NCBI GenBank assembly: GCA_965364515.1
Contig: CBDTXZ010000072.1
Coordinates: 1 to 13,833 of the forward strand
Origin: JAHEDH01 sp965364515
GTDB taxonomy: Bacteria > Actinomycetota > Acidimicrobiia > Spongiisociales > ZC4RG35
Direction: 5' to 3'
Length of the DNA stretch: 13,833 nt
Shown in pieces: positions 12,661-13,833 of this stretch (position 1 is its first letter; every line of letters begins with the position of its first letter). The position numbers were made by a program, and so were the translations under genes. The notes beneath the pieces are model-generated. The model was not told the origin of the DNA. It saw nothing but the letters and a program-made list of their open reading frames with translations, and did no database searches.

Positions 12661-13185
12661 ATGCCAAGCCTGACGGGAGTCCATCAGGGCATACATCAGA
12701 TATCGACGCTCGACGGCACCACCGCTGCGAGCTCCACCGCCGACATTCGTGCCGCACTCACGGAGTCCACTACGGAAGTCGACGCCGTCATCGAGACCCT
12801 CGTCGACGGGGTCCGGGGATTCAGAGCCGCGGCAGCAAAGGCCGACAGCCCGATGCAGCAGCAATTCATGGCGATGGGAGCCCAGCGTCGCAAGACGGCC
12901 GGCGACATCATCCGGGTCGCCATGGATGAGAGCATGTCGCCGCGGACGCTCGACGAGGACGGCACCGCAGCAGGTGCGCTCCACCGCTCCTGGCTCAACG
13001 TTCGTGAGGTTCTCCAGGGTGATCGCGGCCTGGCAGCGGCTGCTCTCGCCGGTGAGCACCACGCGAAGAAGAAGCTCGAGGACACTCTCACCGCGAGCCT
13101 CCCACCATCGATCGCCACGGTCACACGCCGTGCGCTCAAGGAAGTGGATGCCAACATCGCAAAGCTGGAGACCATGGCGGGCTGA
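12661..13185 (+). CDS. DUF2383 (PA2169-like) ferritin-like four-helix protein
   Basis: The 174-residue product is a helical bundle. After a 28-residue polar N terminus, helix one contains VDAVIETLVDGVRGFRAAAA (40-59), helix two MQQQFMAMGAQRRKTAGDII (65-84), helix three GALHRSWLNVREVLQGDRGL (105-124), and helix four GEHHAKKKLEDTL (131-143), ending LPPSIATVTRRALKEVDANI (147-166). The L.DG..GF, GALHR.W.N and GE..A motifs match the DUF2383 family, which is ferritin-like and often associated with stress; its biochemical role is not settled. The extra N-terminal residues make it slightly longer than usual. The start codon at 12661 has no close ribosome binding site (an AGGA lies about 11 nt upstream), so a later start is possible but none is better. 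It is divergent from the acyl-CoA dehydrogenase with 111 bp between them. Confidence 0.82.
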   Translation: MPSLTGVHQGIHQISTLDGTTAASSTADIRAALTESTTEVDAVIETLVDGVRGFRAAAAKADSPMQQQFMAMGAQRRKTAGDIIRVAMDESMSPRTLDEDGTAAGALHRSWLNVREVLQGDRGLAAAALAGEHHAKKKLEDTLTASLPPSIATVTRRALKEVDANIAKLETMAG

Positions 13186-13200
13186 CCTGATCGAGGAACT

Positions 13201-13236
13201 CGTCGAGGCACCGTTGATCCGGGCGGTGCCTCGATG
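13201..13236 (+). terminator. Strong GC-rich hairpin after the DUF2383 gene, probable terminator
   Basis: CGAGGCACCG (13204-13213) pairs perfectly with CGGTGCCTCG (13224-13233) around a 10-nt loop. The flanking T13203-A13234 extends the stem to 11 bp, and a G-T wobble and a C-G pair extend it further. It starts 16 bp after the DUF2383 stop. There is no T-run after it, as is usual for hairpin terminators in high-GC actinobacteria. It lies upstream of the candidate queF-like -10 box and so separates the two transcripts. Confidence 0.6.
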
Positions 13237-13251
13237 GCGTACCGGTCGACC

Positions 13252-13257
13252 TAGCCT
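13252..13257 (+). promoter_or_regulatory. Candidate -10 box (TAGCCT) for a leaderless queF-like mRNA
   Basis: TAGCCT ends 6 nt before the ATG at 13264 and no Shine-Dalgarno sequence is present. If used, the message has no 5' leader and so cannot carry a preQ1 riboswitch. Confidence 0.45.
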
Positions 13258-13263
13258 TGCAGC

Positions 13264-13644
13264 ATGTCCGACTCCCCCATGCTCGGCCGCAGCGTGACAC
13301 CCGACGAGTACGGCCGGCTCGACACGTTCGCCGTCGAATCGCCGGTCCGCGTGGAGTTCACCACCGACGAGCTCCAGGCACTGTGCCCTGCGGTCGAGGG
13401 CATCCAGCCGGATGTCTATCGGGCGACGATCAGCTACGTCGCACGCACCCACGCCATCGAGTCCAAATCGTTGAAACTCTGGTTGGTGACCTTCCGGGAT
13501 CGGCGGATCTTCGCCGAGCACCTGGTCAAGGAAGTACACGATCACATCGCCGGCCTCGGCGACCAGGTGTCAGACATCTCGGTGACGTTGACTCAGAACG
13601 TGCGCGGTGGGATCGCTACGAGTGTCAGCTACCCGGTTGACTGA
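13264..13644 (+). CDS. queF: QueF-family (preQ1 synthase/7-cyano-7-deazaguanine reductase-like) protein, divergent active site
   Basis: The 126-residue protein is the size of unimodular QueF, the NADPH-dependent nitrile reductase that makes preQ1 for queuosine in tRNA. The diagnostic motif ESKSLKLW (66-73) is intact, as are FRD and the C-terminal RGGIAT (114-119). The catalytic cysteine is C41 in LCPAVEGIQPD and the general acid would be D50. In typical QueF the segment is CPVTGQPD with Cys and Asp 7 apart; here they are 9 apart. The usual His-Glu pair (FHE) is FAE (83-85), so the histidine is replaced by alanine while Glu85 remains. It may be a working variant or a relative with another substrate. 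No other queuosine gene is in the window. The neighbouring genes are unrelated. Confidence 0.82.
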   Translation: MSDSPMLGRSVTPDEYGRLDTFAVESPVRVEFTTDELQALCPAVEGIQPDVYRATISYVARTHAIESKSLKLWLVTFRDRRIFAEHLVKEVHDHIAGLGDQVSDISVTLTQNVRGGIATSVSYPVD

Positions 13645-13656
13645 CTCGAGATCTGG

Positions 13657-13833
13657 TCATCGGAGACCGTCCAAGCGGAGCTCGAGGTTCAACTCGAAGT
13701 CGAGGAATTCGACCGAGCAGCTCACGGCTGCGGACGGGTCGATGACCCGCACGGTGTAGGTCCCCCGAAGCTTGAAGATCCGTCCGTCAACGCTGCTCAC
13801 ACCGCCCCGCAGGGCCGGGATATCGAACATCTC
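13657..13833 (-). CDS. 3' end of an unidentified gene, continuing beyond the window
   Basis: Reading leftward from the window edge, a frame stays open for 58 codons to a TGA at 13657-13659. Third positions are mostly G or C, like the real genes nearby. The visible part reads EMFDIPALRGGVSSVDGRIF and continues with GTYTVRVIDPSAAVSCSVEF and a C-terminal LDFELNLELRLDGLR. It looks strand-rich and has one cysteine. I do not recognise the family. An ATG at 13828-13830 is in frame, but whether it is the start cannot be told. It is convergent with the queF-like gene, 12 bp away. Confidence 0.5.
   Translation of the reverse strand, partial: EMFDIPALRGGVSSVDGRIFKLRGTYTVRVIDPSAAVSCSVEFLDFELNLELRLDGLR

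Noticed and set aside
13201..13263. Possible preQ1 riboswitch ahead of the queF-like gene
   Set aside because: The hairpin has a plain long stem without the A-rich pseudoknot tail of preQ1 riboswitches, and the likely promoter lies downstream of it, so it would not be in the queF-like mRNA.
12550..13545. 332-codon N-terminal extension of the acyl-CoA dehydrogenase frame
   Set aside because: Homology begins at the TTG at 12549, and the extension is antisense to the DUF2383 gene and part of the queF-like gene.

Overview
The window is GC-rich, gene-dense DNA that looks like a chromosome of an actinomycete (Actinomycetota), possibly Acidimicrobiia-like. This lineage call is inferred from four things: a bacterial proteasome activator (Bpa/PafE) gene, a Ku gene, a pterin-dehydratase/glyoxalase fusion typical of actinobacteria, and many start codons lying 6-7 nt after a TAnnnT box, as expected for leaderless mRNAs. 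No transposase, integrase, phage gene, rRNA or CRISPR array was found. It reads as core or housekeeping chromosome with several unusual proteins.

Layout. 1-61: 3' part of a tRNA-Arg(CCG). 62-312: non-coding, with short degenerate repeats. 313-1092 (+): Ku, the DNA-end-binding protein of NHEJ. 1159-1647 (+): Bpa. 1658-1882 (-): small four-cysteine DUF5522-type protein. 1935-2777 (+): multi-pass membrane protein, overlapping tail-to-tail by 60 bp with 2718-3536 (-), an OsmC/GNAT fusion. 3696-3764 (+): candidate 22-residue ORF coupled by ATGA to an unknown 99-residue protein (3761-4060). 4093-4425 (-): small charged helical protein. 4618-5259 (+): SRPBCC-like protein. 5282-5608 (-): winged-helix regulator just downstream of a large isocitrate dehydrogenase, 5630-7129 (-). 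7130-7287: divergent regulatory region with a perfect 10-bp inverted repeat. 7288-8568 and 8578-10050 (+): two unrelated MFS exporters. 10126-10722 and 10719-11384 (+): dienelactone-hydrolase-like protein translationally coupled to a PCD/VOC fusion. 11407-12549 (-): acyl-CoA dehydrogenase. 12661-13185 (+): DUF2383 ferritin-like protein. 13264-13644 (+): divergent QueF-family protein. 13657-13833 (-): 3' end of an unidentified gene.

The genes serve DNA repair (Ku), protein turnover (Bpa), central metabolism (isocitrate and acyl-CoA dehydrogenases), redox or stress defence (OsmC, DUF2383), efflux (two MFS) and tRNA modification (QueF). No single pathway links them. The points most worth following are: the OsmC-GNAT fusion; NAD-type cofactor residues in an isocitrate dehydrogenase with a C-terminal extension; a palindromic operator over that gene's promoter with a regulator gene next door; the loss of the catalytic histidines in the PCD domain; the altered active-site region of QueF; and the recurrent leaderless-promoter pattern. 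I did not find a convincing new multi-gene system.
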